This document shows, piece by piece, positions 54,314 through 61,963 of a stretch of 64,000 nt of DNA. The stretch is from Catellatospora sp. IY07-71 (GTDB lineage Bacteria > Actinomycetota > Actinomycetes > Mycobacteriales > Micromonosporaceae), in NCBI RefSeq assembly GCF_018326265.1, contig NZ_AP023360.1, positions 1,789,501 through 1,853,500 of the forward strand, in the 5' to 3' direction. The stretch's first letter is position 1. Each line of letters starts with the position of its first letter. The notes under the pieces are model-generated. The model did no database searches. It was not told where the DNA came from and saw nothing but the letters and a program-made list of their open reading frames with translations. The translations under genes and the position numbers were made by a program.

Positions 54314-55339
54314 ATGACCGAGCGCATCGTGCCCGCCGAACTCGCCGGGACCGGGCCGCTCGGGCCGCTGCTGGCCGCGCCCGACGTCACCGACGTGCTG
54401 GTCAACGGGGTGCAGGTGTGGACCGATCGGGGGTCCGGGCTGGTCCGCGAGCCGGTCACCATGCCGTCCGCGGAATCCGTACGCCGGCTCGCGCAGCGGC
54501 TCGCGGCCGCCTGCGGGCGGCGGCTCGACGACGGGCAGCCGTTCGTGGACGCCCGGCTCGCCGACGGCACCCGGCTGCACGCGGTGCTGCCCCCGGTGGC
54601 GACGGCCGGGCCGTACCTGTCCCTGCGCACCTTCCGGCAGCGCCCGATGGGCCTGGCCGAGCTGGTCCGTCCCGAGCTCGCCGAACTGCTCGCCGTGGTG
54701 GTCGCCGCCCGGCTCACCTTCCTCGTCTCCGGCGGCACCGGCTCCGGCAAGACCACGCTGCTCGGCGCGCTGCTCGGGCTGGTGCCCGGCCGTGAGCGGA
54801 TCGTGCTCGTCGAGGACTCCGCCGAGCTGCGCCCGGCCCACCCGCACGTGGTCGCCCTGCAGACCCGCACCTCCAACGTGGAGGGGGCCGGTGTGGTCGG
54901 CCTCGCCGAGCTGGTCCGGCAGGCGCTGCGGATGCGCCCGGATCGGCTCGTCGTCGGCGAATGCCGCGGCGCCGAGGTGGTCGATCTGCTCGCCGCCCTG
55001 AACACCGGGCACGAGGGCAGCGCGGGCACCCTGCACGCCAACACCCCCGCCGACGTGCCCGCCCGGCTGGAGGCGCTCGGCCTGCTGGGCGGGCTGCCCC
55101 GCCCGGCCCTGCACGCCCAGGTCGCCGCCGCGGTCCGGGTGCTGCTGCACCTGCGGCGCACCGCGACGGGCCGGGTGCTCGACGCCGTATGCCTGCTCAC
55201 CGCCGACGGACCCGAGCGGCTCGTCACCGCCCGGCCGGTCTGGCGACGCGCCGACGGCATCCGCCCCGGCGCCGCCGAACTGTGCCACCTGCTGCGCGAA
55301 CGTGACGTCGTCCCGCCCGCCTGGCTGGCGGCGCGATGA
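54314..55339 (+). CDS. tadA: TadA/CpaF, tad pilus secretion ATPase
   Basis: This 341-aa type II/IV secretion ATPase powers assembly of Flp pili. The Walker A is SGGTGSGKTT (about 137-146). The Walker B/Asp-box region includes LVEDSAELRPAHPHVVALQTR, and RPDRLVVGECRGAEV gives the conserved Glu. HEGSAGTLHAN is the His box. All essential residues are intact. It is translationally coupled to the next gene (ATGA-type overlap at 55336). Confidence 0.93.
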   Translation: MTERIVPAELAGTGPLGPLLAAPDVTDVLVNGVQVWTDRGSGLVREPVTMPSAESVRRLAQRLAAACGRRLDDGQPFVDARLADGTRLHAVLPPVATAGPYLSLRTFRQRPMGLAELVRPELAELLAVVVAARLTFLVSGGTGSGKTTLLGALLGLVPGRERIVLVEDSAELRPAHPHVVALQTRTSNVEGAGVVGLAELVRQALRMRPDRLVVGECRGAEVVDLLAALNTGHEGSAGTLHANTPADVPARLEALGLLGGLPRPALHAQVAAAVRVLLHLRRTATGRVLDAVCLLTADGPERLVTARPVWRRADGIRPGAAELCHLLRERDVVPPAWLAAR

Positions 55340-56730
55340 GGCAGGCGCGCGACCGGCCGGCCGGACTCGACTCACCCTGGTCACGTGGGGCGCGCGACCG
55401 GCTGGCCGCGCTCGGCGCATCCGGGCCAGGTGGGGCGGAGGAAGAATCCGGCGGGCGTGATTTGGACCCGCCGGTCGTCTCCCGGCTGCTGATCCCCCTG
55501 CTGCCGGCGGCTGCCGGGCTGGTCGCGGGACTGCTCGCCGGTTCGCCCGTGGCGGCGCTGATCGTCGCCGGGTATGCCGTGCTCGGCGGGCGGCTGTGGC
55601 GCGGGCACCGGCTCGGCCGCAGCGCCACCCGGCAGCGCGCCGACTCGCTCGACCTGATCGGCGCGGCCGCCGCCGAGCTGCGCGCCGGTGCCGTCGGCGG
55701 GGTCGGTGGCGTGCTGCTGCTGCCCGACGCCGAGCTGGACCGGCTCGTGCACGCCGCGCGCAGGCTCGCCGACGGCACCGGCGCGCCCCTGGCGGAGCTG
55801 CTCGAACGGCTCGAAGCGCAGAGCCGGGCCGCCGACCGTGCGGACGCCGCCGCTGCCGCGCAGGCCGCCGGTGCGCAGCTCACGGCGGTGCTGCTGGCCG
55901 CGCTGCCGGTGGGCGGGCTCGGGCTCGGCTACCTGATCGGGGTCGACCCGCTGCGGATCCTGCTGCACACGCCCGTCGGCGTCGGCTGCGCCTGCGGTGC
56001 CGCCGTGCTCCAGGCCGCCGGGCTCGCCTGGACACGCCGCCTGCAGGGCGCCCCGCCCTCGCGTGCGGCGGCGGGCAGCGGCTCGGTCCGGCGCCGGCTG
56101 CGCCGGCTGCGGCTGCGCCGCGTCCCGGAGAACCCGTCCCCGCGTACGCCATGGCTGCTCGGGCTGGTCGCGGGCGGTGCCGTGGTCGCGCTGCTGCCCG
56201 GTGTGGCGGGCGTCGTCATCGGAGCCGTGGTCGCGGCGGTGACGGTGGCGGTGCTGCGGCGAATGGAACCCGCGGCGGTCCGCGCCGAAAGGGTGCAGGT
56301 GCTCGCCGACCTGCCGTGGGCGGTCGACCTGGTGGGCGCGGCGCTGCGGGCCGGTGCCCCGCTGGACGGTGCGGTGCTCGCCGTCGCGGCCGCGCTCGAC
56401 GGGCCTGCCGCGGTGCGCCTCCAGCGCATCGGGCGCAGCCTGCGGCTGGGCGCCACGCCCGCCGAGGCCTGGCAGCACCTTGCCGACCTGCCGCCCGCCC
56501 GGCGCCTGGTCGCCGCCGCCGAACGCAGCTCCGCCAGCGGATCAGCCCTGGCCGGAGCGCTCCACCGGTGCGCCGACGACCTGCGCGCCGACGCCGCCGT
56601 ACGCCGCCAGGCCGGTGCCCAGCGCGCCGGTGTGCTCATCGTGCTCCCCCTCGGCCTGTGCTTCCTGCCGGCCTTCGTGCTCGCCGGCCTGGTGCCGGTG
56701 GTCCTCGCCGTGCTCGGCGAGGTGCTCTGA
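55336..56730 (+). CDS. TadB-TadC fusion, tad pilus inner-membrane platform
   Basis: This 464-aa protein contains two type II secretion F-type regions in one chain. In many actinobacteria these are two separate genes (TadB and TadC). The first half has transmembrane helices at about 58-80 and 188-225, with DSLDLIGAAAAELRAGAVGG between. The second half has helices at about 275-305 and 435-464, with the typical LPWAVDLVGAALRAGAPLDGA (about 330-350). It forms the platform for the TadA ATPase. The N-terminal 50 residues are cytoplasmic and charged. The overlap with tadA supports the start. Both cores are complete; there is no sign of a frameshift. Confidence 0.82.
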   Translation: MRQARDRPAGLDSPWSRGARDRLAALGASGPGGAEEESGGRDLDPPVVSRLLIPLLPAAAGLVAGLLAGSPVAALIVAGYAVLGGRLWRGHRLGRSATRQRADSLDLIGAAAAELRAGAVGGVGGVLLLPDAELDRLVHAARRLADGTGAPLAELLERLEAQSRAADRADAAAAAQAAGAQLTAVLLAALPVGGLGLGYLIGVDPLRILLHTPVGVGCACGAAVLQAAGLAWTRRLQGAPPSRAAAGSGSVRRRLRRLRLRRVPENPSPRTPWLLGLVAGGAVVALLPGVAGVVIGAVVAAVTVAVLRRMEPAAVRAERVQVLADLPWAVDLVGAALRAGAPLDGAVLAVAAALDGPAAVRLQRIGRSLRLGATPAEAWQHLADLPPARRLVAAAERSSASGSALAGALHRCADDLRADAAVRRQAGAQRAGVLIVLPLGLCFLPAFVLAGLVPVVLAVLGEVL

Positions 56731-56747
56731 ACGAGAGGAGATCAACC

Positions 56748-57233
56748 ATGATCATGACCGACCCGACCGAGACGGCGGCGGGGCCGTCACCCGCGGCGCT
56801 CGCCTCCGGCGCGCGGCGCCTGCTCCGCCCGCCGGTCCCCGCGGACGCGGAGATGCGCGACGCCGGGCTCTTCACCCAGCCGCAGGTGAACGACGCCGTC
56901 CGCGCCGCGTGCGCGACCGCGGACGACGCCGGTCTCACCGCCCGGCCGCAGGTGGACGGCCACATCCTCGCGGGTGGCGCGGCGGCACACGGCGCCGGTC
57001 TCGCCGCCCCGTCGGAGGTGGACGGTGCCGTCCACGCCGACGACGCGAAGGGACACGACGAGACCGGCCCTGCCGCCGGGCCGCGCTGCATGGCTGACGC
57101 CGGGATGAACACCGCCGAGTACGCGGTCGGCACGCTTGCCGCCGTCGCGTTCGCCGGGATCCTGCTCAAGGTGCTGACCAGCGACAGCGTGCAGGCGGCA
57201 CTGGCCGGGGTGATCCAGCGGGCGCTCGGGTGA
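56748..57233 (+). CDS. Flp-type pilin (DUF4244) with long repeat-bearing leader
   Basis: This 161-aa protein ends in a typical actinobacterial Flp pilin: ADAG-MNTAEYAVGTLAAVAFAG with Gly at 119, Glu at +5 and Tyr at +6, then one hydrophobic helix (about 126-142). The normal family length is about 65 aa. Here about 115 residues precede the pilin, with three 22-residue imperfect repeats at 38-59, 60-81 and 82-103 (consensus DAGLxxxPQVDGAV...A..AH). ATG 56748 has GGAG 7 nt upstream. An internal ATG at 57090 would give a normal-sized 47-aa pilin but lacks a Shine-Dalgarno. Confidence 0.72.
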   Translation: MIMTDPTETAAGPSPAALASGARRLLRPPVPADAEMRDAGLFTQPQVNDAVRAACATADDAGLTARPQVDGHILAGGAAAHGAGLAAPSEVDGAVHADDAKGHDETGPAAGPRCMADAGMNTAEYAVGTLAAVAFAGILLKVLTSDSVQAALAGVIQRALG

Positions 57234-57520
57234 GCCGAAGCGACCGGGGCAGTGCCACCGCCGAGCTGGCGGTGGCACTGCCCGCCGTGGTGCTGCTGCT
57301 GGTCACCGGCATCGGTGCGGTCACCGCGGTGACCGTGAAGCTCGGCTGCGTGGCCGCCGCCCGTGATGCCGCACTGGCCGCGGCCCGTGGCGAGGCGGTG
57401 GCGGCCGGGGCGGACGTGTCGTCGGGCGGGGACACCGTGACGGCGACGGTGCGGCGGTCCGTCCGGGTCACCGTGCTCACCTGCACCGCGACCGCCGCCC
57501 GGGAACCCGGTGCGCCGTGA
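57230..57520 (+). CDS. TadE-like minor pilin
   Basis: This 96-aa protein begins RSDRGSATAELAVALPAVVLLL. The Gly-Ser junction with Glu at +5 is a prepilin-peptidase type site, followed by one hydrophobic helix. It matches TadE-like minor pilins. GTG 57230 overlaps the flp stop, and the stop overlaps the next gene. Confidence 0.83.
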   Translation: MSRSDRGSATAELAVALPAVVLLLVTGIGAVTAVTVKLGCVAAARDAALAAARGEAVAAGADVSSGGDTVTATVRRSVRVTVLTCTATAAREPGAP

Positions 57521-57963
57521 GCTCCCTGTACGCGATCGGCGTCGGGCTGGTGTTCGTCGTCGCGGGCACCGTGGTCGCGGCCGAGGGCGCGCACCTGGTC
57601 GCCCGGGAGCAGGCGCGGACCGCGGCCGATCTCGGCGCGCTGGCGGGCGCGGCGTACGCCGTCCAGGGCGTGGACGTGGCCTGCGCGCGGGCCGGGGAAC
57701 TCGTGCGGGCCAACGGCGCGATGGTGACGGACTGCCGGCTCGACGGCCTCGACCTGCTCCTTTCCGTAACCGCCGTGACCGGGGCGGGCGCCGCCGAGGC
57801 CACCGCCCGCGCCGGCCCGATCCGGATCGCCGCGGTGGCCGAGGCAGCCGCTCCCCGCGCCGAAGCTCCGCTCCCCGCGCCGAAGCTCCGGTATCCGCGC
57901 CAGAGCTCCGCTTTGGCTCCGCGCCGGGCAGATCGCGATTTCGTGTCAAGAAGTGAGGTGTGA
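57517..57963 (+). CDS. TadG/Rv3654c-like pilus-associated protein with repeat-eroded end
   Basis: This 148-aa protein has an N-terminal hydrophobic helix (about 1-24) and AREQARTAADLGALAGAAYAV (about 30-50), typical of TadE/TadG-like proteins that neighbour actinobacterial tad helicases. Residues 111-148 are low-complexity and coded by 20-bp tandem repeats (57851-57910) and then by the 64-nt repeat copy B. The family end should be near residue 110, so the C-terminus appears extended by repeat DNA. Confidence 0.75.
   Translation: MSSLYAIGVGLVFVVAGTVVAAEGAHLVAREQARTAADLGALAGAAYAVQGVDVACARAGELVRANGAMVTDCRLDGLDLLLSVTAVTGAGAAEATARAGPIRIAAVAEAAAPRAEAPLPAPKLRYPRQSSALAPRRADRDFVSRSEV
57851..57910. 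repeat. 20-bp tandem repeat within the TadG-like gene
   Basis: CTCCCCGCGCCGAAGCTCCG occurs twice exactly (57851-57870, 57871-57890), and a third degenerate copy (GTATCCGCGCCAGAGCTCCG) follows at 57891-57910. Confidence 0.9.
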
Positions 57964-57993
57964 CCGCAGATCATGACACCAACTACTGATCAA
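57930..57993. repeat. 64-nt palindromic repeat, copy B
   Basis: Same length as copies A and C, with about 49 of 64 bases identical to copy A by eye. The pairing is weaker than in A because the 3' arm has diverged. It covers the last 34 bases of the TadG-like gene and the first 21 bases of the DUF559 gene. Confidence 0.75.
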
Positions 57994-58878
57994 GCCGGGC
58001 TGGACGTGCTCGCCGATGACAGGGGTGGGCTCTTCACCAGGGAGGATGCTCATCGACACGGGTTCACAAACGATCAGATCCGGCGGCGCCTGCGCCGGGG
58101 CGATTGGCGGGTCGTCATCGGCCCGGTGCTGACCCGCGCCGGGCGGCAGGTCACTCCGCTGCTGCGGGACCGGGCGGTGCTGCTGGCCGTGCCCGACGCG
58201 GTCCTCAGCGGGCCGTCGGCGGCCCGGCGATACGGGCTGGAGGTGCCCGACCTGCGCACCTGCGTGACGGTCGGACCGGGGCGGCAGGTCCGGCACGCCG
58301 GCCTGCGGGTACACCGCGAGATCCTGGCCTCCGCCGACGTCTGCCTCGTCGACGGGATGCTGTTCACCGGCCCGGCGCAGACGGTGATCGACTGCGTACG
58401 TGAGCTGCGGCCCGACGACGCGGACCTGGTGCTCGACCGCGCGATCCAGCGGCGGCTCATCACGTTCGAGGAGTTCGTCGAGCGGGTGCGGGGCCGGGCC
58501 GGGCGACACGGGGCCGGGCCGCTGGTCCGGGCGGCGGCCCGGCACGCTCACGGTGCGCGGTCCGCCGCGGAACGGCTGCTGGTGCAGGGCCTGCGCCAGG
58601 GCCGGATCACCGGATGGCGGAGCAACCTGCCAGTGCACGACGAGGATGGGCTGATCGGCGCGGTCGACTTCGGGTTCGTGGAGATCCGGCTGGCGATCGA
58701 GATCGACGGGCAGGCCTGGCACAGCGCCGCCGACCGTTTCCAGCACGACCGCACCCGGCAGAATCGCCTGGTCCGGGCGGGCTGGACGGTGCTCCGCTTC
58801 ACCTGGCAGGACCTCACCCGCAACATGCCCGGCGTCCTCCATGAGATCGAAACCGTCCGCCGCCAGCTGGCGGGCTGA
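57973..58878 (+). CDS. AbiEi-like wHTH plus DUF559 nuclease-like protein
   Basis: This 301-aa protein has an N-terminal winged-helix of the AbiEi-antitoxin type (about 15-65, GGLFTREDAHRHGFTNDQIRRRL). Its C-terminal DUF559/Vsr-like domain (about 195-300) is related to short PD-(D/E)xK endonucleases. Candidate metal ligands are D in GAVDFGFVE, then the E-I-D of AIEIDGQAWH, with E in SAAERLL earlier. No AbiEii partner is present. Its ATG lies inside the 64-nt repeat copy B, and copy C starts 3 bp after its stop. No Shine-Dalgarno is seen, so the start is uncertain. Its cellular role is unknown. Confidence 0.75.
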   Translation: MTPTTDQAGLDVLADDRGGLFTREDAHRHGFTNDQIRRRLRRGDWRVVIGPVLTRAGRQVTPLLRDRAVLLAVPDAVLSGPSAARRYGLEVPDLRTCVTVGPGRQVRHAGLRVHREILASADVCLVDGMLFTGPAQTVIDCVRELRPDDADLVLDRAIQRRLITFEEFVERVRGRAGRHGAGPLVRAAARHAHGARSAAERLLVQGLRQGRITGWRSNLPVHDEDGLIGAVDFGFVEIRLAIEIDGQAWHSAADRFQHDRTRQNRLVRAGWTVLRFTWQDLTRNMPGVLHEIETVRRQLAG

Positions 58879-58881
58879 CAG

Positions 58882-58945
58882 AGATCGCTGTCTCGTGTCA
58901 CAACCTATGGTCCAGCCACAGGTTCCGACACGAGACGGCGATCTT
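58882..58945. repeat. 64-nt palindromic repeat, copy C
   Basis: Begins AGATCGCTGTCTCGTGTC and ends CGACACGAGACGGCGATCTT. About 46 of 64 bases match copy A. The outer arms pair almost fully (CTCGTGTC with GACACGAG). It lies between the DUF559 gene and the convergent helicase gene. Confidence 0.8.
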
Positions 58946-58976
58946 GGCGCCCCGCGCCCCGCGCCGCGCCCGGCGG

Positions 58977-61370
58977 TCAGTGGGGGAGGTGGTGGAGGAT
59001 GGTGTCGAGGACGGTCACGGCGCCGCGCTTGTCCAGGGGATTGTTGCCGTTGCCGCACTTGGGGGACTGGACGCAGCTGGGGCAGCCGCGCTCGCACCCG
59101 CACTCGGCGACGGCGGTGCGCGTCGCGCCCAGCCACTGCGCGGCCATCCCGTACGCCCGCTCGGCGAAACCGGCCCCGCCGGGGTGCCCGTCGTACACGA
59201 AGATGGTCGGCGCGTCGGTGTCGGCGTGGCAGGCGGTGGACAGGCCGCCGATGTCCCACCGGTCGCAGCTGGCCACCAGCGGGAGCAGCCCGATCGCGGC
59301 GTGCTCGGCGGCGTGCAGCGAGCCGGGCAGGTCCTCGACCCCGGCCACGGCGGACTCGGCGATCGTGGTCCACACCGCGACCGTGCGCAGGGTGCGGCTG
59401 GGCAGCTCCAGCGGCCAGGTGCCGAGCACCTCGCCGCTGTCCATGCGGCGGCGCTGGAACGACACCACCTGGCTGGTCACCTCGACCTCGCCGAGGAACA
59501 GCCCGATCGGCCCGGCGTCGACGTAGGAGCGCACCTCCAGCACGGTGAGCGAGGTGGTGTCCCGGGCGTGCGTGGAGTACGGCGGGTTGTCCGCCTCGAC
59601 CAGCGCGACCGCGTCGGCGAGGTCGAGCGACTGCACGACGTACGTGCGGCCCTGGTGGGTGTACACGGCACCGGGGTGCAGGTGGTGGTGGGCCGCGCCG
59701 GGGTCGGCGGTGCCGATGAGCCGCCCGGTCGACGCCTCGATGACGGCGACGGGCGGGCCGCCGGTGCCGCGCAGGTCGATGTCGGGGCGCTGCGGATGGG
59801 TCCAGTACCAGCCGGTGGGGCGGCGGCGCAGCGCGCCCGCGGCGACGAGTTCGTCGAGCAGTGCCGCGTCGGCGCCGAACAGGGGCAGGTCGGCCTCGGT
59901 GAGCGGCTGCTCGGCGGCGGCGGTGCACAGGTGCGGGGCGAGTACGTACGGGTTGGCCGGGTCGAACACGGTGGCCTCGACGGGGGTGCCGAACAGCGCC
60001 TGCGGGTGGTGCACCAGGTAGGTGTCCAGCGGGTCGTCGCGGGCGACGAGCACGCACAGCCCGTCGCGCCCGGCCCGCCCGGCCCGCCCGGCACGCTGCC
60101 AGACCGCGGCGCGGGTGCCGGGGTAGCCCGCCAGCAGCACGGCGTCCAGGCCGGTCACGTCGATGCCCAGTTCGAGCGCGTTGGTGGTGGCCAGGCCGGT
60201 CAGGCTGCCGTCGGTGAGCTGCTGCTCCAGGCTGCGGCGCTCCTCGCGCAGGTAGCCGGCGCGGTACGCGGCGACCTGGCGGCCCAGGCCCGGCTGCGCC
60301 TCTTCGAGGGCGGCGCGCGCGTGCACGGCCACGACCTCGGCGCCGCGCCGGGAGGGTACGAAGGCGAGGGTGCGTACGCCCTGCACGACCGCGTCGGCCA
60401 GCAGGTCGGCGGTCTCCCGCAGCGCGGACCGGCGCACCGGGGCGGCGTCGCCGTTCAGATCCGCCCCGGGCAGCTCCGGCGGCTCCCACAGCGCGAAGGT
60501 CATCGAGCCGCGCGGCGCACCGTCCTCGGTGACGGCCCGCACCGGTCGCCCGACGAGCTTGCTCGCGCTGCCCGCCGGATCCCCGGACGTCGCCGACGCC
60601 AGCAGGAACACCGGCCCGCGCCGCGCTGCGCCGCCCCGGCCGATCCCGGTGCCACCGGACCTGGCCGTGCCGCCTGACCGGGCAACGGACTGGTCAGCGG
60701 TCTCCGCGTTAAGAAGGTGCCCTTCCTCTACGGATTCCGTTAAGAAGGTGCCCTTCCTTTCTGGTTCTCCGGTGAGGCGGCGGAGGCGGCGGAGGATGTG
60801 GGCGACGTGGGCGCCGAAGACGCCGCGGTAGCTGTGGGACTCGTCGACGATGACGTAGCGCAGGTTGCGCAGCACCCCGGACCAGCGCTGGTGCTGCGGG
60901 AGCAGGCTGTGGTGCAGCAGGTCGGGGTTGGTGAGGATGACGTTGGCGTGCTGGCGGATCCAGTCGCGCTCCTCGCGGCCGGTGTCGCCGTCGCAGACCG
61001 CGGCGCGCAGGCCGGGCAGGTTCAGCCCGGTCAGCGAGCGGTGCTGGTCGGCGGCGAGCGCCTTGGTGGGGGCGAGGTAGAGGACCCGGGCGCGGGGCTC
61101 GGTGAGCACGGCGGACAGGGCGGGCAGCTGGTAGGCGAGGGACTTGCCGGAGCCGGTGCCGGTCGAGATGACGACATCGTGGCCGGCGTACGCCAGCTCG
61201 GCCGCCTCGGCCTGGTGGGCCCAGGGCGCGGTGATGCCGCAGCCGCGCAGCGCCTCGACCAGGTCCGGCGGGATCCAGGCGGGCCACTCGGCGGCGCGCC
61301 CGGCCCGCGCGGGCAGCAGCTCGACGTGCGTGACCTGGTCGCGCTTGAGCCAGTAGGGCAGCAGGTCCAC
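58977..61370 (-). CDS. MrfA-like DExH helicase with DUF1998 domain
   Basis: This 797-aa superfamily 2 helicase resembles mycobacterial Rv3649 and Bacillus MrfA (YprA), a mitomycin-damage repair helicase. The Walker A is STGTGSGKS (69-77) and the DExH box is D176-ESH. Motif III SAT is at 259-261 and the second RecA domain follows. The C-terminal DUF1998 has a four-Cys site (ECGCERGCPSC and KCGNG) that probably binds zinc. Residues about 204-251 are an insertion of low complexity between motifs II and III, including two copies of a 20-bp repeat. GTG 61370 lies 6 nt after CAGAGT; no Shine-Dalgarno. Upstream codons to 61499 lack family match. Confidence 0.88.
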   Translation of the reverse strand: MDLLPYWLKRDQVTHVELLPARAGRAAEWPAWIPPDLVEALRGCGITAPWAHQAEAAELAYAGHDVVISTGTGSGKSLAYQLPALSAVLTEPRARVLYLAPTKALAADQHRSLTGLNLPGLRAAVCDGDTGREERDWIRQHANVILTNPDLLHHSLLPQHQRWSGVLRNLRYVIVDESHSYRGVFGAHVAHILRRLRRLTGEPERKGTFLTESVEEGHLLNAETADQSVARSGGTARSGGTGIGRGGAARRGPVFLLASATSGDPAGSASKLVGRPVRAVTEDGAPRGSMTFALWEPPELPGADLNGDAAPVRRSALRETADLLADAVVQGVRTLAFVPSRRGAEVVAVHARAALEEAQPGLGRQVAAYRAGYLREERRSLEQQLTDGSLTGLATTNALELGIDVTGLDAVLLAGYPGTRAAVWQRAGRAGRAGRDGLCVLVARDDPLDTYLVHHPQALFGTPVEATVFDPANPYVLAPHLCTAAAEQPLTEADLPLFGADAALLDELVAAGALRRRPTGWYWTHPQRPDIDLRGTGGPPVAVIEASTGRLIGTADPGAAHHHLHPGAVYTHQGRTYVVQSLDLADAVALVEADNPPYSTHARDTTSLTVLEVRSYVDAGPIGLFLGEVEVTSQVVSFQRRRMDSGEVLGTWPLELPSRTLRTVAVWTTIAESAVAGVEDLPGSLHAAEHAAIGLLPLVASCDRWDIGGLSTACHADTDAPTIFVYDGHPGGAGFAERAYGMAAQWLGATRTAVAECGCERGCPSCVQSPKCGNGNNPLDKRGAVTVLDTILHHLPH
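60708..60758. repeat. Two copies of a 20-bp repeat inside the helicase gene
   Basis: GTTAAGAAGGTGCCCTTCCT lies at 60708-60727 and 60739-60758, 31 bp apart. Because 31 is not a multiple of three, the two copies are read in different frames (as RKGTFLT and EEGHLLN), and both stay open. Confidence 0.92.
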
Positions 61371-61616
61371 CCCAGCACTCTGCCACCCGGCGGGCCGCGG
61401 CGGCCAGCCCGCATCGGCCGCCGTCGGGCGACGTCCGGCGCAGTCTCGGGCGGCGCCCGGCCCACGGTCGGCGCCCGTTGCCGAGATACGACAGCCCACG
61501 TCGGCGACAAGGGCAAAGGGCGCGTAGCCCGGAAACCCGACCAGTGGTTAGATGCATGGGGACCGGTGCACGGAGAGATTCCGGGCAGTGACCGGACGTC
61601 GCAGAGGGAGGTGCCG

Positions 61617-61952
61617 ATGGAGCTGTCGCTGGCCACGCGTGTCGTCGCCACGCACACCGTGCTCGAAGTCGGCGGCGAGGTGGACGTCTACACCGCTCCC
61701 AAGCTGCGCGAGCGCATCGCGGAGCTGCTCGACAGCGGGGTGACCGGGGTCGTGGTCGACCTCGCGAAGGTCGAGTTCATGGACTCGACCGGGCTGGGCG
61801 TGCTGGTCGGCGGGCTGCGTAAGGCGCGTGCCGCGGGAGCGACGTTCGGCGTGGTGTGCGCCCGCGAGTCGCTGCTGAAGATCTTCCGGATCACGGCGCT
61901 CGACCAGGTGCTGCCGCTGTATCCGTCCATCGACGCCGCGACCGCGAGCTGA
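61617..61952 (+). CDS. bldG: BldG, anti-sigma factor antagonist
   Basis: This 111-aa STAS-domain protein closely resembles Streptomyces BldG, a regulator of development and antibiotic production that is switched by phosphorylation. Matching text includes VLEVGGEVDVYTAPKLRE, MDSTGLGVLVGGL and ILKIFRIT-like LLKIFRIT. S57 is the expected phosphorylated serine. GAGGGAGG is 5 nt before ATG 61617. The anti-sigma partner gene follows 11 bp later. In S. coelicolor bldG lies between the same helicase and the apgA and hppA genes (from memory). Confidence 0.92.
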   Translation: MELSLATRVVATHTVLEVGGEVDVYTAPKLRERIAELLDSGVTGVVVDLAKVEFMDSTGLGVLVGGLRKARAAGATFGVVCARESLLKIFRITALDQVLPLYPSIDAATAS

Positions 61953-61963
61953 TCCGCAGGGTA

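Noticed and set aside
57930-58945. An insertion sequence with the DUF559 gene as transposase
   Set aside because: No DDE or serine recombinase motif, no target duplication seen, and the flanking elements are palindromes rather than terminal inverted repeats of one unit.
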